From Mediterraneibacter massiliensis (GTDB lineage Bacteria > Bacillota > Clostridia > Lachnospirales > Lachnospiraceae), in the NCBI RefSeq assembly GCF_001487105.1, contig NZ_LN913001.1:113295-177294 (forward strand): DNA of 64,000 bases, written 5' to 3'. Positions 50,015 to 58,757 of this stretch are shown in pieces (the first letter of the stretch is position 1; each line of letters opens with the position of its first letter). A model generated the notes under the pieces. It made no database searches. It saw nothing but the letters and a program-made list of their open reading frames with translations, and was not told the DNA's origin. The position numbers were made by a program, and so were the translations under genes.

Positions 50015-50611
50015 TTGAACAAAAATCAAAAAGCAGTCTGTACTACGGGTCTTATCATCGTAAATATTGCAGTATTTCTGTTACTTACATTATTCGGAAG
50101 AACAGAGGATGCAGCATTTATGTTGGATCATGGAGCTATGTATGAACCATATATTATAGAAGGACATGAATATTATAGGATTTTTACAAGTTTATTTCTG
50201 CATTTTGGAATCAATCATCTTTTAAACAATATGGTAATATTAGGGGCAATTGGATGGAATCTAGAAATGGAAGTTGGAAGAATAAGATTCCTTATCATTT
50301 ATTTTATAAGCGGAATTGGAGGAAATCTTGTATCCTTATATTTTAATATTTTACAGGAAACAAATGTGGTTTCCGCAGGAGCGTCCGGTGCAATCTTTGG
50401 TCTTATGGGGGCTTTGCTCTATATAGTTATTATAAATAGAGGAAGAGTAGGGAGACTGACCGGACGAGGGATGATCTTTATGGTCATATTGAGTTTATAT
50501 TTTGGCGCAACAAGTTCAGGTGTTGATAATTTTGCACATTTTGGAGGATTAGTATTTGGTTTCTTAACGGCGGTCTGCTTATATTATAAAAGAAAGAAAT
50601 GTGCTAAATAG
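50015..50611 (+). CDS. Rhomboid-family intramembrane serine protease
   Basis: The 198-residue protein has six hydrophobic segments. The catalytic Ser is in SAGASGAIFGLMGAL, the His in DNFAHFGGLVFGF, and the oxyanion Asn region is INHLLNNMVIL. It starts with TTG 50015 after GAGGAG. It cleaves membrane proteins of unknown identity. It follows the Tad locus and converges with the histidine kinase gene, overlapping its end by 8 bases. Confidence 0.93.
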   Translation: MNKNQKAVCTTGLIIVNIAVFLLLTLFGRTEDAAFMLDHGAMYEPYIIEGHEYYRIFTSLFLHFGINHLLNNMVILGAIGWNLEMEVGRIRFLIIYFISGIGGNLVSLYFNILQETNVVSAGASGAIFGLMGALLYIVIINRGRVGRLTGRGMIFMVILSLYFGATSSGVDNFAHFGGLVFGFLTAVCLYYKRKKCAK

Positions 50612-51335
50612 GAAGTTTAATTGTAAAAGTTGTTTCTTTTCCCGGAATAGATTCTACAGAAATCGTCCCATTGTGGGCTTCGATTATCCTTTTGGAAAGG
50701 GGAAGTCCTAATCCTGTGCCATCTTCTTTTGAAGTCATAAAAGGTGAAAATATATTGTCTATATTGTCATCCGAAATACCACATCCATTATCTTTACATT
50801 GAATAAGTAGAGTGTCCTTTTTTCGTTCTGCGGATAGTGTGATACTACCTTTTTTATCTACAGCTTCTTTTGCATTTTTCAAAACATTTAAAAAAACTTC
50901 TTCTAATTTTACCTTATCACCGGTAAAATCACCGAGAGGTGATGAGATGGAAGAAGAAAATTCTATAGGAGAATCTTCAGAATCTAGAGAAATAGCAAAA
51001 GAAACAGCAATATTTTTTAATAATTTTTCTATTGAAAAAACTGAATGGTGAAGCTGATGTCCATTATTAAAAGAAGAAAGTTCACTGAGCAAATTACACA
51101 TAAACGTAATATCTTCCATAGTCTGCTTCCAGTGAGAGTACTGTTTAACTTCGGGATGCTGAATTTCCATAACCTGTAATGAAGAAGATACCAGAGTAAG
51201 AGGATTACGGATTTCATGTGCAATAGAGGATACTGTGGTTTGATAATTTTCTAAAAGCTGGCTGATGATCTGTTTTGCATCTTTATTGTTTTCCATCAAC
51301 TGATTCATTTTATTAATATCTATGTTATGAAGCAT
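50604..51335 (-). CDS. Orphan soluble histidine kinase
   Basis: The 243-residue protein has no membrane segment or recognised sensor domain. The His box is SSIAHEIRNPLTLVSSSLQV, and ATP-binding blocks are LEEVFLNVLKNAKEAV, CKDNGCGISDDNI and GTGLGLPLSKRI. No response regulator lies nearby. Orphan kinases of this build in spore-formers often feed Spo0A; that is possible but not shown here. Confidence 0.9.
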   Translation of the reverse strand: MLHNIDINKMNQLMENNKDAKQIISQLLENYQTTVSSIAHEIRNPLTLVSSSLQVMEIQHPEVKQYSHWKQTMEDITFMCNLLSELSSFNNGHQLHHSVFSIEKLLKNIAVSFAISLDSEDSPIEFSSSISSPLGDFTGDKVKLEEVFLNVLKNAKEAVDKKGSITLSAERKKDTLLIQCKDNGCGISDDNIDNIFSPFMTSKEDGTGLGLPLSKRIIEAHNGTISVESIPGKETTFTIKLPI

Positions 51336-51516
51336 GTATAAACCTCTCTTTCAATTTTGATATATTTTAGTCTATCACGATGAAATATAGTGTTCAATAA
51401 AATCAACATGACATGTTTCGACAAACGCAGGAAAGAAAATATAAATGAAAAATCTTCTCTTTTATGTAAAAATAGTCTATACTACTATATAAATAAATTG
51501 GGAAAGAGGTCTTATT

Positions 51517-51924
51517 ATGAAAGATAATAATTGCATTTTTTGTAAACTTGCTTCCGGAGAAATACCATCAGCTACTATTTATGAAGATGAAGATTTCAGA
51601 GTGATTCTTGATTTAAGTCCGGCATCGAAAGGACATGCACTTATTATACCCAAAGATCACTATAGAAATTTATATGATTTAGATAATGAATTAGCTTCTA
51701 AGGTATTTGTTTTAGCAAAAACAATGATCCGGAAGATGACAGATATTTTAGGATGTGACGGATATAATATTGTTCAAAATAATGAGGAAGCAGCAGGACA
51801 GACGGTATTTCATTTTCATATGCATCTAATTCCAAGATATAAAGGAGATAATGTCGGTATTGGGTGGAAAATGGGTGAATTATCAGAAGCGGACAAAAAA
51901 GAAATTTTAGAAAAAATAAAGTAA
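51517..51924 (+). CDS. HIT-family nucleotide hydrolase
   Basis: The 135-residue protein has the histidine triad HFHMHLIPRY and the N-terminal CIFCKLASGEIPSATIYED, whose cysteines resemble the zinc site of Hint-type proteins. Such enzymes hydrolyse AMP-amide or dinucleotide substrates. AAAGAGG precedes the ATG. A sigma-factor gene follows by 13 bases. Confidence 0.93.
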   Translation: MKDNNCIFCKLASGEIPSATIYEDEDFRVILDLSPASKGHALIIPKDHYRNLYDLDNELASKVFVLAKTMIRKMTDILGCDGYNIVQNNEEAAGQTVFHFHMHLIPRYKGDNVGIGWKMGELSEADKKEILEKIK

Positions 51925-51937
51925 ATTCGGAGAAAGA

Positions 51938-52483
51938 ATGTTGACAGGCAATCATGAATTTGATGAGATTTACAATAAGTATAAGAATCTCATTCTTAAG
52001 GTAGCGTATAAGTATTCAGGAGATTACAATGCGGCGGAAGATATTGCACAGAATACATTCCTTCAGTTATACATACATTATCATAATATGGAAAAGAAGA
52101 ACATTTCTTCGTGGTTATATACAACGGCTAAGAACGATGCTTTGAATTACAAGAGGAAAATAGTAAGAGAAGTTTATGAAAATGAAGATGATACAGTCAG
52201 TATATTAGAACAAGTAAGAGAGAGTACAGAAGATGAATATATGAAAGAGGTGCTTGAAACAGATCGTAAAGAGCTTCATGAATTTATATTTCTGGCATTA
52301 ATGGAAAAGAATCAACGATGGTATGAAGCCATTATGTTGGCATGTTATATGAAAATTCCACAAGCTGAGATTGCAGAAAAGATGGGGATAAGTGTTGAAG
52401 TTCTGCATAGTATTTTACATAGAGCCAGAGAATGGATCAAGAAAAATTTTGAAGTAGAATATAAGGAACTAAATCGGTTTTGA
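51938..52483 (+). CDS. ECF-like sigma-70 family factor
   Basis: The 181-residue protein has a region 2 domain (YKYSGDYNAAEDIAQNTFLQ) and a C-terminal region 4 helix-turn-helix (MKIPQAEIAEKMGISVEVLH). It would direct RNA polymerase to a small regulon. The DUF4367-like membrane protein encoded at 53.9 kb is the likely anti-sigma partner, with murG inserted between them. GGAGAAAGA precedes the ATG. Confidence 0.9.
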   Translation: MLTGNHEFDEIYNKYKNLILKVAYKYSGDYNAAEDIAQNTFLQLYIHYHNMEKKNISSWLYTTAKNDALNYKRKIVREVYENEDDTVSILEQVRESTEDEYMKEVLETDRKELHEFIFLALMEKNQRWYEAIMLACYMKIPQAEIAEKMGISVEVLHSILHRAREWIKKNFEVEYKELNRF

Positions 52484-52485
52484 CA

Positions 52486-52536
52486 AATACTGAATGTAAG
52501 ATATGCCCAAAAATCGAACATTTTACATTCAGTATT
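52486..52536. terminator. Inverted repeat between the sigma factor and murG
   Basis: 14-bp arms 52486-52499 and 52523-52536 are complementary across a 23-base loop, between convergent genes. No T-run follows, so termination here would be weak or factor-assisted. Confidence 0.5.
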
Positions 52537-52550
52537 CGTGAATTATTATA

Positions 52551-53621
52551 TTATGATTTTAGACTGACTTCTTCGATAAGATCAATGATCGTGTGAATGG
52601 AATCCTGCTGATCAGAATTTTGCATAGCATCTATAAATGCATTTTGATTGTTGTAAAGCTCTTGAACAGAATCTAATAGGGTTTTTGCAGAAAGATTTTC
52701 TTCTTCAAGCACCATACTGAATCCTTGACGTTCAAAAGAGTGCGCATTTAGTATCTGATCTCCACGGCTGGCATTTGCAGATAAAGGAATCAAGAGATTT
52801 GGTTTTCTCAGTGCTAGTAATTCACAAATAGCATTGGCACCGGCTCTGGAAATAACGATATCAGCAAGTGCAAATATGTCACGCAGTTCATTTTTTATAT
52901 ATTCAAATTGGCAGTATCCTTTTGTATGAGAAAGGGAATCATCCAGTTTTCCTTTTCCGCATAGGTGGATAACCTGAAATTTTTTCAGAAGTTCTGGAAG
53001 AGACTGGCGTACCGCTGTATTGACAATTACAGAGCCAAGACTTCCTCCGATTACAAGGATCACTGGTTTATCAGAAGAAAAACCACATAGATCCATAGCT
53101 GCGATTTTATTTCCGGATAGTAATTCCTGGCGAATGGGAGAGCCGGTCAGAATAGCTTTTTCTTTCGGAAGCGCTTCTAATGTTTCTGGAAAATTACAGC
53201 ATACTTTGGCAGCAGAGGGAATTGAAATTTTATTGGCAAGTCCCGGGGTCATATCTGATTCATGTATAATTACAGGGATTTTATTTTTTTTCCCTGCAAG
53301 TACAACCGGAACAGAGACAAAACCACCTTTAGAAAAGATAATATTAGGCTTTAATTGTTTTATAAGAGACTTGGCTTCACCAAAACCTTTTAGTACACGA
53401 AAAGGGTCAGTAAAATTTTGTACACTGAAATAACGCCGGAGTTTTCCGGAGGAAATGCCGTGATAAGGAATTCCAAAAGGTTCTATCAACTCTTTTTCAA
53501 TTCCTGTATAAGAACCTATGTATTGAATATCATAACCTAACTCTTTAAGTTTGGGAATCAGGGCGATATTCGGAGTAACATGACCGGCTGTCCCTCCACC
53601 GGTAAGAATAATACGTTTCAT
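52551..53621 (-). CDS. murG: UDP-GlcNAc transferase MurG
   Basis: The glycosyltransferase adds GlcNAc to lipid I to make lipid II. The N-terminal glycine loop is LTGGGTAGHVTPNIALIP, and the sugar-nucleotide site is RAGANAICELLALRKPNLLIP. ATG 53621 follows GGAGG; the frame upstream to 53684 lacks a usable start. It stands alone, outside a dcw cluster, and may be the only or a second copy in this genome. Confidence 0.95.
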   Translation of the reverse strand: MKRIILTGGGTAGHVTPNIALIPKLKELGYDIQYIGSYTGIEKELIEPFGIPYHGISSGKLRRYFSVQNFTDPFRVLKGFGEAKSLIKQLKPNIIFSKGGFVSVPVVLAGKKNKIPVIIHESDMTPGLANKISIPSAAKVCCNFPETLEALPKEKAILTGSPIRQELLSGNKIAAMDLCGFSSDKPVILVIGGSLGSVIVNTAVRQSLPELLKKFQVIHLCGKGKLDDSLSHTKGYCQFEYIKNELRDIFALADIVISRAGANAICELLALRKPNLLIPLSANASRGDQILNAHSFERQGFSMVLEEENLSAKTLLDSVQELYNNQNAFIDAMQNSDQQDSIHTIIDLIEEVSLKS

Positions 53622-53905
53622 AATGAAAACCTCCAAATTTAAAATAATGATATAGACAATAGGGCATATATCTGATAAAACCAATTCAGGTTATCTGCGA
53701 GATTTGATATGGATCAGGTAACTGTAGAACAGAGAATTTTTATTACTGCATATTCTCGCAGAGTATATAGTTAGATAATAATGGATACAAATTTATTGCT
53801 CATTATATAATAGAAAAGGAAAGCACTGTTCCATTAGATATATTTTCATATTAACCTTATTTAATAAAAAGTCAAGGAGAAATAAATATAAAAAGAGGCA
53901 GATGA

Positions 53906-54802
53906 ATGAATAAATATAAAAAATTATCACTGCAGAAAGAAATAGAGAAAGAGGCGAAGAAAATAGAAAAGGAAGTATCAGAGGATCCGGCTTTAAAAGG
54001 TATACAAGTTTCGGATGAATTTGATGCAGCATTTTTAAAAAAAATAGAAGAGTATGAGAAGAAAAGGGCAGAGAAAGAGAATAGAACAGTTATTCATGCA
54101 GATGATACGGAATTTGCAGGAGAACTTATGCCTGAGCCAGATAAATTGCTTGCAGAGAAAAATAACAAAAAATATTTTACAAAAGATAATAAAAATATCT
54201 CAGGTACTGTTACCATTTATCGAAGAAAAAAGAAAAAGTATCTATTTATAGCGTTTGCAGCTGTGCTGATACTTGTTTTGGGAAGTGGACTTACAAGTAT
54301 AGGAAGTAAATCGTATTGGAAAGTACTGTGGGAAAGAGCTGTAGGTGATGAAAAAGCGGCAGTTATAAATGTGGAAGATATGGAGGTACAAAAAACAGAA
54401 GATGTAGAAGATAGCAAAGTTTATAAGGAGATAAATAAAAGCTTTGGGATTTCAGCAGTAAGACTTGGGTATAAACCTATAGAAATGACATTAGAGAATT
54501 ATAACATAGATAAAGAACAAAAAAAAGCACAGCTGTTTTATAGTTATAATGATAATATAGTAAAATATATTATTTACTTAAATTCTGCAGATTCATCATT
54601 AGGACAGAAGGAATTAGATGAATTAACAGAGGAATACAGCATGCAAGTGAATAGTACAAATATAAGTATTGAAGAGTATAAAAAAGAAGATTCTTATAGA
54701 TACAATGCAAAATTTAGCTATAAGGGAATACATTATCAGCTCAAGGGAGTTATGGAAAAGAAAGAATTTGAAAAAATTATCCAAAATTTAAGATTTTTAT
54801 AA
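53906..54802 (+). CDS. Membrane protein with DUF4367-like C-terminus (putative anti-sigma factor)
   Basis: A 298-residue single-pass protein. Residues 1-~110 are cytoplasmic and strongly charged, the membrane segment is YLFIAFAAVLILVLGSGLT near 113-131, and the extracytoplasmic C-terminus carries a DUF4367-like region (YKPIEMTLENYNIDKEQKK, YKGIHYQLKGVMEKKEFEKI). Such proteins commonly partner ECF sigma factors in Lachnospiraceae. AAAAGAGG precedes the start. Confidence 0.7.
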   Translation: MNKYKKLSLQKEIEKEAKKIEKEVSEDPALKGIQVSDEFDAAFLKKIEEYEKKRAEKENRTVIHADDTEFAGELMPEPDKLLAEKNNKKYFTKDNKNISGTVTIYRRKKKKYLFIAFAAVLILVLGSGLTSIGSKSYWKVLWERAVGDEKAAVINVEDMEVQKTEDVEDSKVYKEINKSFGISAVRLGYKPIEMTLENYNIDKEQKKAQLFYSYNDNIVKYIIYLNSADSSLGQKELDELTEEYSMQVNSTNISIEEYKKEDSYRYNAKFSYKGIHYQLKGVMEKKEFEKIIQNLRFL

Positions 54803-54889
54803 TTTCCGCGTAAGTTTTTAGAACTTCAGTTGTTTACTTATTAAGAAGAACAAATTAGGACAAATAAGTAATACAAATGAGGTGGAAAA

Positions 54890-55387
54890 GTGAAAAAAAG
54901 AATTTTATCTATTGTAAGTAGTGTTATTGTGTTATGCTTTGTATTTACAGTATCTATCGTAGATGTACAAGCTATGGATAATGAGGTAATACAAGTAGAT
55001 GGATCGTATCTGACTACACAAGATACTTCTATAGGAAAAAGTCCTTCAGATATACTTAGAGGCGAGTATCTGATGGACGGAGAGTGTTCCATAACTAAAG
55101 CAGGGAGAAATCGTATATACGTATATGCGGCGACAACAGCTGATAGTTATGTTGATTATGTGGCAGCTATTATTTATGTTGATCGTTATAATGAAAAGAC
55201 AGAAAAATGGGAACAAATTGATAATTGGATGGTAGAAGATAGAGATACCTATTTTATTGCCACCTCAAAGACAATTACTGTAGACAGAGGATATTATTAT
55301 AGGGTGCATGCTGAACATTTTGCAGGGATGGATACTGAACCTTTAGAAGAAACTTATTCCTTCACTGACGGTATCTTAGTCCCATAA
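54890..55387 (+). CDS. Secreted DUF6147 protein
   Basis: The 165-residue protein has a signal peptide (ILSIVSSVIVLCFVFTVSIV, cut near VQA) and a beta-rich domain with ECSITKAGRNRIYVYAATTA, YVDRYNEKTEKWEQIDNW and DRGYYYRVHAEH. I recognise this as DUF6147, function unknown. It may belong to the regulon of the sigma/anti-sigma pair. It starts with GTG or ATG near 54890, after GAGGTGG. Confidence 0.8.
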   Translation: MKKRILSIVSSVIVLCFVFTVSIVDVQAMDNEVIQVDGSYLTTQDTSIGKSPSDILRGEYLMDGECSITKAGRNRIYVYAATTADSYVDYVAAIIYVDRYNEKTEKWEQIDNWMVEDRDTYFIATSKTITVDRGYYYRVHAEHFAGMDTEPLEETYSFTDGILVP

Positions 55388-55400
55388 TTTTTCTAAGATT

Positions 55401-55559
55401 AAAATGCCCTTCTCTTGAGTTTTGAAAGCAGATGCTGTGATGCAGCGTAACAGGAACTATTAACCATTGATTGATTATAGAAAACCTGTACCGAGAAAAC
55501 ACCACAAACTATACGCAAGTTACAGCGTCTGCTTTCAGAATTCAAGGGAAGGGGCTTTT
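55401..55559. repeat. Imperfect 38-bp inverted repeat element
   Basis: Arms 55401-55438 and 55522-55559 match as inverted repeats at 32 of 38 positions around an 83-base centre. No coding capacity is convincing. It may be a MITE-like remnant or a long transcript-end structure for the DUF6147 gene. The rest of the gap to 55807 holds no gene I can support. Confidence 0.6.
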
Positions 55560-55807
55560 CATTTGTTCTATTCTTTTGACAGACATACCTGCCTCATCAG
55601 TTATTCCTTGTGTAATTGCCTCGCATATCTACCATATTGTATATGTAGAAAAGAGGAAACTAAAAGAAAGTCCATATTGTTCCGCTGGTTTTAATAGTCC
55701 AAGATTTTCTTTTTGGATCAAATCCAATAGATTAATAGGGGTTGCATGCTGGTATCGTTTTTTAGCGATAGTAAGAACCAATTATAATTGAGGCATATCA
55801 ATTTATA

Positions 55808-56515
55808 TTAAGATAGTTCCCTGACATATTCAACGCCTTCTATAGTGTAAAGGCTTTTTAATACGTCTTGATGATTTGTTCTTTTAAGGAGACCTAGGGA
55901 AAAGATAAGTGTTCCCAGTTCTTTTTTTAAACTCTTTACATTACCTCTTTGTATATCAAATAATTCAAATCCCTGTTTTTCCACAAATTCAGATAAAGTA
56001 CGTATGGAAAAAGATGAATCATACTCTAAATAGATTTCCATGCTTTTTGCGTGCTGCTTAATGTAAATATCAATTCTCTTTAGGCTTACAAGCACAAAAA
56101 CAATAAACAAGCATCCAACAATAGAGCCAGCATAAAATCCAACGCCTACTGCTAATCCGAGTCCAGCGGCAACCCAGAGTCCAGCGGCAGTTGTTAGTCC
56201 GCGTATTTCATCCTTTCTTGTAACGATGATTGTACCGGCTCCTAAGAAACCAATCCCACTGACTACTTGCGCACCAAGACGAGTAGGGTCGGTTCCCGGG
56301 ATAATACTTGAAATGTATTGATTTGTAAGCATAATCAAAGTAGAACCCAAACATACTAATACATATGTCATAAAGCCGGCGGGACGGTTTCTGAGTCCAC
56401 GTTCTGTTCCAATGATTCCGCCTATTAAAACAGATAAAGCAAGCCGTATAATTACAGAAAGCAAGGAAATCTCCTGCAGCAGACCGACAGTTTTTGCAAT
56501 TTCACGTGTATTCAA
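55808..56515 (-). CDS. MgtC/SapB-family membrane protein
   Basis: The 235-residue protein has about four N-terminal membrane segments with the family core GGIIGTERGLRNRPAGFMTY and GIGFLGAGTIIVTRKDEIRG, and LTTAAGLWVAAGLGLAVGVG. A small cytoplasmic C-terminal domain follows (residues ~155-235). The family is linked to magnesium limitation and membrane potential; the role here is unknown. Confidence 0.92.
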   Translation of the reverse strand: MNTREIAKTVGLLQEISLLSVIIRLALSVLIGGIIGTERGLRNRPAGFMTYVLVCLGSTLIMLTNQYISSIIPGTDPTRLGAQVVSGIGFLGAGTIIVTRKDEIRGLTTAAGLWVAAGLGLAVGVGFYAGSIVGCLFIVFVLVSLKRIDIYIKQHAKSMEIYLEYDSSFSIRTLSEFVEKQGFELFDIQRGNVKSLKKELGTLIFSLGLLKRTNHQDVLKSLYTIEGVEYVRELS

Positions 56516-56615
56516 ACTTAGCTTTCCTCCTGTATAAATAGATATTTTGTTGTGTTTACTGCAGAAATCAATCTCTGCGTAAAAGCCAGGAATATATGTT
56601 TTTTATCATATATGA

Positions 56616-56666
56616 AAAGAGCTTGTACTATCTGTACCAATGATGGCGAGACGGTCCAAGCTCTTT
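56616..56666 (-). terminator. Stem-loop downstream of rplY
   Basis: Ten-bp arms 56616-56625 and 56657-56666 (AAAGAGCTTG with CAAGCTCTTT) lie about 35 bases past the L25 stop on the minus strand. A short T-rich run follows. It probably ends the L25 transcript. Confidence 0.6.
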
Positions 56667-56700
56667 AACTGTTCATTTTGCTGTGATCATTACAAGCCGT

Positions 56701-57282
56701 TTATGCGTTTGTGACTTTTTGTTCTGCATCTTTTTTGACTGTGTACTTTTTATCACTGATCCTAAGGATGATGTCCTTTTTATCAACTTGTAAGTCGATT
56801 TTTTCATTCATCAGTTCCGGAATATCGTCAACAGTTATAACAGTACCTACGCTCATTCCGTCAACATCAACAGTGATTGTATCGATCATATCTTCAGGGA
56901 AAGAAGAATAGGGGATTTCCAACAACATACTTTCCAGCATTTCTGTAATTTTCTCTGTATTTTTCAGAATGATATGGATTACACTATTGACCTTTTCATC
57001 TACCTTCAGAGCCTGAAAACTTATATGAAGGATTTCATTATTTAGTGTATTTATAGTTTTTTCTTTGATTTGTACGGGGATGATCTGACCATCGAGGTCA
57101 AGTTTTAATTTACTGCCTTCCCGCTTATTACGAATTAATCTACGGGCAGTTCTCTCGTCTATCTGAATGGAGATAGACTCTGGCAGAGATTTGCCAAATA
57201 CACTTCCCGGAACCATTCCAATCTGTCTCATCTTTTTCGCTTTTACGGTGAAATCTCGTTTTTGAACATAAATATTTTCCAT
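56701..57282 (-). CDS. rplY: Ribosomal protein L25 / general stress protein Ctc
   Basis: The protein has an N-terminal L25 domain (RDFTVKAKKMRQIGMVPGSV, IDERTARRLIRNKREGSKL) that binds 5S rRNA and a C-terminal TL5-type beta domain (LEIPYSSFPEDMIDTITVDV). Start is ATG 57282 after AAGGAGG; the frame upstream to 57351 has no Shine-Dalgarno. In Firmicutes this protein is often stress-induced. Confidence 0.9.
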   Translation of the reverse strand: MENIYVQKRDFTVKAKKMRQIGMVPGSVFGKSLPESISIQIDERTARRLIRNKREGSKLKLDLDGQIIPVQIKEKTINTLNNEILHISFQALKVDEKVNSVIHIILKNTEKITEMLESMLLEIPYSSFPEDMIDTITVDVDGMSVGTVITVDDIPELMNEKIDLQVDKKDIILRISDKKYTVKKDAEQKVTNA

Positions 57283-57422
57283 TGTCCATTTCCTCCTTAT
57301 AATTTGAAATTTTATATTAAATGCACCCTTGATCGGTACGTTTAATACCATAAAGCAGTTTTTTTAAATATCCAAAATCATTTTTTGACAGATAGAATAA
57401 GCACTAAGTTAGTATAAAATAA

Positions 57423-57478
57423 AAAAGAAGAACTCTTCATATAACGCTGGTCAGCGTAATACCAAAAGCCCTTCTTTA
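57423..57478 (-). terminator. Minus-strand intrinsic terminator
   Basis: Outer arms AAAGAAG (57424-57430) with CTTCTTT (57471-57477) and an inner ACGCTG/CAGCGT hairpin (57444-57455) form a long stem. On the minus strand it is followed by TCTTTTTT-like sequence. It ends leftward transcription that would come from the IS region, upstream of rplY. Confidence 0.65.
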
Positions 57479-57557
57479 AGACGGTTCTTTTTAATATTTA
57501 AATGTTCTATTTACAATAGCACACTTTATTAGAAAAAGCAAGTTAAGTCCTAGAGTT

Positions 57558-58605
57558 TGACAAACCAGTCTGTAGGATTACAATACATGTGTTACAACTG
57601 AATAATTTAAAAGACGAGAATACCTTTTATGTGTTATATTTTAATCGCCAAACCAAAATCCAACTAGAAAGAAAGGATTCCCGCATGGCAAGTATAACAC
57701 AAGATATGAGGTATCGTCTATCTCTGATCTGTTTCGCCGAAAAGCATGGCGTTTCTAAAACTTAAATTGAATATAAAACTAATCGTCAGTATATTTATCG
57801 CTGGAAACGACGCTATGACGGCACGATAGAATCCCTGCGCGACCGCTCACGCTGCCCTTATCACCATCCCAACCGGCATACCCCAGAAGAAATCAAGCTT
57901 ATCCATGATATGCGTAGACGCAATCCTCATGCCAGTCCGGTCATCTTTTGGGGGAAACTCATGCAGTGTGGCTATAAATGTTCCATTTCCGGTTTGTATC
58001 GTTTCCCGAAGAAACAGGGAATCATGGGTTAGAAGCTTCCCAACCCCAAATACATTCCAAAGCCTTATGAGCAGATGAAATATCCCGGTCAGCGTATCCA
58101 GATCGATGTAAAATTCGTTCCAGCCTCCAGCCTTGTCAATGAGGCGAAAGGGAAAAGTCTACCAATATACTGCAATCGACGAATATTTCCGTTGGCGTTA
58201 TGTAGAAGTCTGTGAAGAATACAGCACATATTCCTATACGCAGTTTCTGGAACACCTCATTAGGCGCTTTCCCATGCCGATTTTTTCCACTTCCGGCAAG
58301 GAGACACTGACGTTATTTCAACACAGGTTAAACGGAATACGTCACAAGCTGATTCCTCCTTTACACCACATCATAACGGAAGAGTGGAACGCAGCCACCG
58401 CAAGGATAATGAACGGTTTTATGCCTCGTATATTTTCTATTCCTTTGAGGTTTTTTCTAAGCAGTTTCAAACCTATAACCGTAGAGATTATAACCAGTTT
58501 CCCGTGAGAGTTCTGGGGTAGAAATCACCACAAACTGTCCTGAGAGAATTTATTGAGCGGGGAGTAACATATGTTTGAAAAACCTACAAACCCTGGAGTT
58601 TGACA
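57558..58605. mobile_element. Degenerate IS481-like insertion sequence
   Basis: The element contains a broken transposase gene bounded by candidate terminal inverted repeats: TGACAAACCAGTCTGTAG at the left (57558-57575) and, on the opposite strand at the right (58584-58605), TGTCAAACTCCAGGGTTTGT. The ends match imperfectly and no target duplication was identified. It lies between rplY and the LacI-type regulator. Confidence 0.65.
57685..58578 (+). pseudogene. Broken IS481-like transposase
   Basis: Reading across frames gives an N-terminal helix-turn-helix region (TNRQYIYRWKRRYDGTIESL), HTPEEIKLIHDMRRRNPHAS, the first catalytic Asp region GQRIQIDVKFVP, an internal AIDEYFRWRYVEVCEEYSTY, a HNGKVERSHRKDNE-like piece, and a C-terminal LREFIERGVTYV. 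In-frame stops at about 57763 and 58030, frameshifts near 58140 and after 58270, and a lost Asp/Glu region show the gene is dead. Confidence 0.85.
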
Positions 58606-58690
58606 GTTGAATTCTATTTCTTTTCTAGCTTATTTTATCTAAAAGTTTTAGTGTATATTGCACAAAAATATAAAGTTAAATAATTAATAA

Positions 58691-58720
58691 TTGACAAAAA
58701 TGTAAATAGGATGTTAGTAT
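58691..58720 (+). promoter_or_regulatory. Promoter of the LacI-type regulator
   Basis: TTGACA (58691-58696) and TAGTAT (58715-58720) are 18 bases apart. The operator palindrome begins 12 bases past the -10, so repressor binding there would block the promoter. Confidence 0.75.
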
Positions 58721-58731
58721 AAGAATATAAA

Positions 58732-58745
58732 ATGAAACGTTTCAT
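58732..58745. promoter_or_regulatory. LacI-type operator 1
   Basis: A perfect 14-bp palindrome ATGAAACGTTTCAT directly upstream of the regulator gene. This is the shape of a LacI/GalR operator. Together with the copy before the binding-protein gene it indicates autoregulation and control of the transporter. Confidence 0.85.
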
Positions 58746-58757
58746 ATGGAGGTTAAA

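Noticed and set aside
55471..55791. A 106-codon ORF downstream of the DUF6147 gene
   Set aside because: It spans the inverted repeat arm, has no ribosome binding site or recognisable motif, and competes with another equally poor frame.
57542..58605. An active insertion sequence
   Set aside because: The transposase has at least two stops and frameshifts, and the terminal repeats are imperfect.
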